DNA of 14,684 bases, taken from CAG-1782 sp964418255. GTDB taxonomy: Bacteria > Bacillota > Clostridia > Christensenellales > DTU072. This document shows, one piece after another, positions 14,562-14,684 of the stretch. The stretch's first letter is position 1. Every line of letters starts with the position of its first letter. The notes beneath the pieces are model-generated. The model was not told where the DNA came from. It worked only from the letters and a program-made list of their open reading frames with translations, and ran no database searches. The stretch is from contig CAYQKV010000018.1 in the NCBI GenBank assembly GCA_964418255.1, forward strand, positions 1 through 14,684, read 5' to 3'. The position numbers and the translations under genes are program-made.

Positions 14562-14637
14562 GGGGGCATGGCTCAGTTGGTAGAGCGATGCGTTCGCAAC
14601 GCATAGGCCAGGGGTTCGAATCCCCTTGTCTCCACCA
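14562..14637 (+). tRNA. tRNA-Ala (anticodon CGC)
   Basis: A complete 76-base cloverleaf. The acceptor stem GGGGGCA pairs with TGTCTCC and contains the G3:U70 wobble pair that is the identity element for alanine. The D arm is GCTC...GAGC, the anticodon stem ATGCG/CGCAT (14588-14604) has loop TTCGCAA with anticodon CGC (14595-14597) for codon GCG, and the T arm AGGGG/CCCCT has loop TTCGAAT. The discriminator A is followed by an encoded CCA. Confidence 0.95.
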
Positions 14638-14675
14638 AAAATCGGCAAATTTCGTAAGAGGTTTGCCGATTTTAC
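14638..14675 (+). terminator. Terminator after tRNA-Ala
   Basis: AAAATCGGCAAA (14638-14649) pairs perfectly over 12 bases with TTTGCCGATTTT (14662-14673), with a 12-base loop. It starts directly after the tRNA CCA end, so the tRNA is probably a single-gene unit. Confidence 0.8.
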
Positions 14676-14684
14676 TTATTACCT

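Overview
The window looks like a chromosomal stretch of a low-to-moderate GC Bacillota (Firmicutes), most likely a Clostridia-type gut or anaerobic lineage. The reasons are strong AGGAGG-type ribosome binding sites, tight ATGA-type operon overlaps, near-consensus sigma-A promoters, a DnaD-domain protein paired with a DnaC/DnaI-type helicase loader, and Opp/Dpp-type transporter genes. No rRNA, CRISPR array, transposase or phage structural gene was found.

Layout. (1) Positions 1-324 hold no convincing gene, only a long hairpin (190-224) that reads as the terminator of the leftward TetR gene. (2) 325-6932 is a regulator plus transporter module: a leftward TetR-family repressor and, divergently, a six-gene operon encoding ATPase, ATPase, substrate-binding lipoprotein, permease, permease and a cytoplasmic TPR protein. 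The transporter is complete: two ATPases, two permeases and one binding protein of the peptide/nickel (SBP_bac_5) class. The intergenic strip 880-1094 carries both promoters and a perfect palindrome between them that is the likely operator. (3) 7099-8265 is a rightward orphan single-pass membrane protein with its own promoter, ending at a bidirectional terminator. (4) 8371-11658 (leftward) is a 1095-residue SbcC/Rad50-like coiled-coil protein with a CPVC zinc hook exactly at mid-length. Its Walker A, signature and Walker B motifs all appear to be lost, so it is probably a pseudo-ATPase. (5) 11926-14275 (rightward) is a two-gene replication operon: a DnaD-family protein with what look like four tandem DnaB_2-type modules, then a DnaC/DnaI-type AAA+ loader with an N-terminal zinc site. 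Its promoter is followed at once by a perfect 16-bp palindrome. (6) 14331-14404 (leftward) is a candidate small RNA with near-consensus promoter, a C-rich linker and an intrinsic terminator. (7) 14562-14637 is tRNA-Ala(CGC) with encoded CCA, its own promoter and terminator.

How the parts work together: the TetR protein probably controls the transporter operon. The DnaD/DnaC pair would load the replicative helicase. The SbcC-like protein is divergent from that pair and may be a DNA-associated structural protein, but that link is inference from position only. The most novel items are the motif-less SbcC-like protein, the four-repeat DnaD protein and the unannotated C-rich small RNA.
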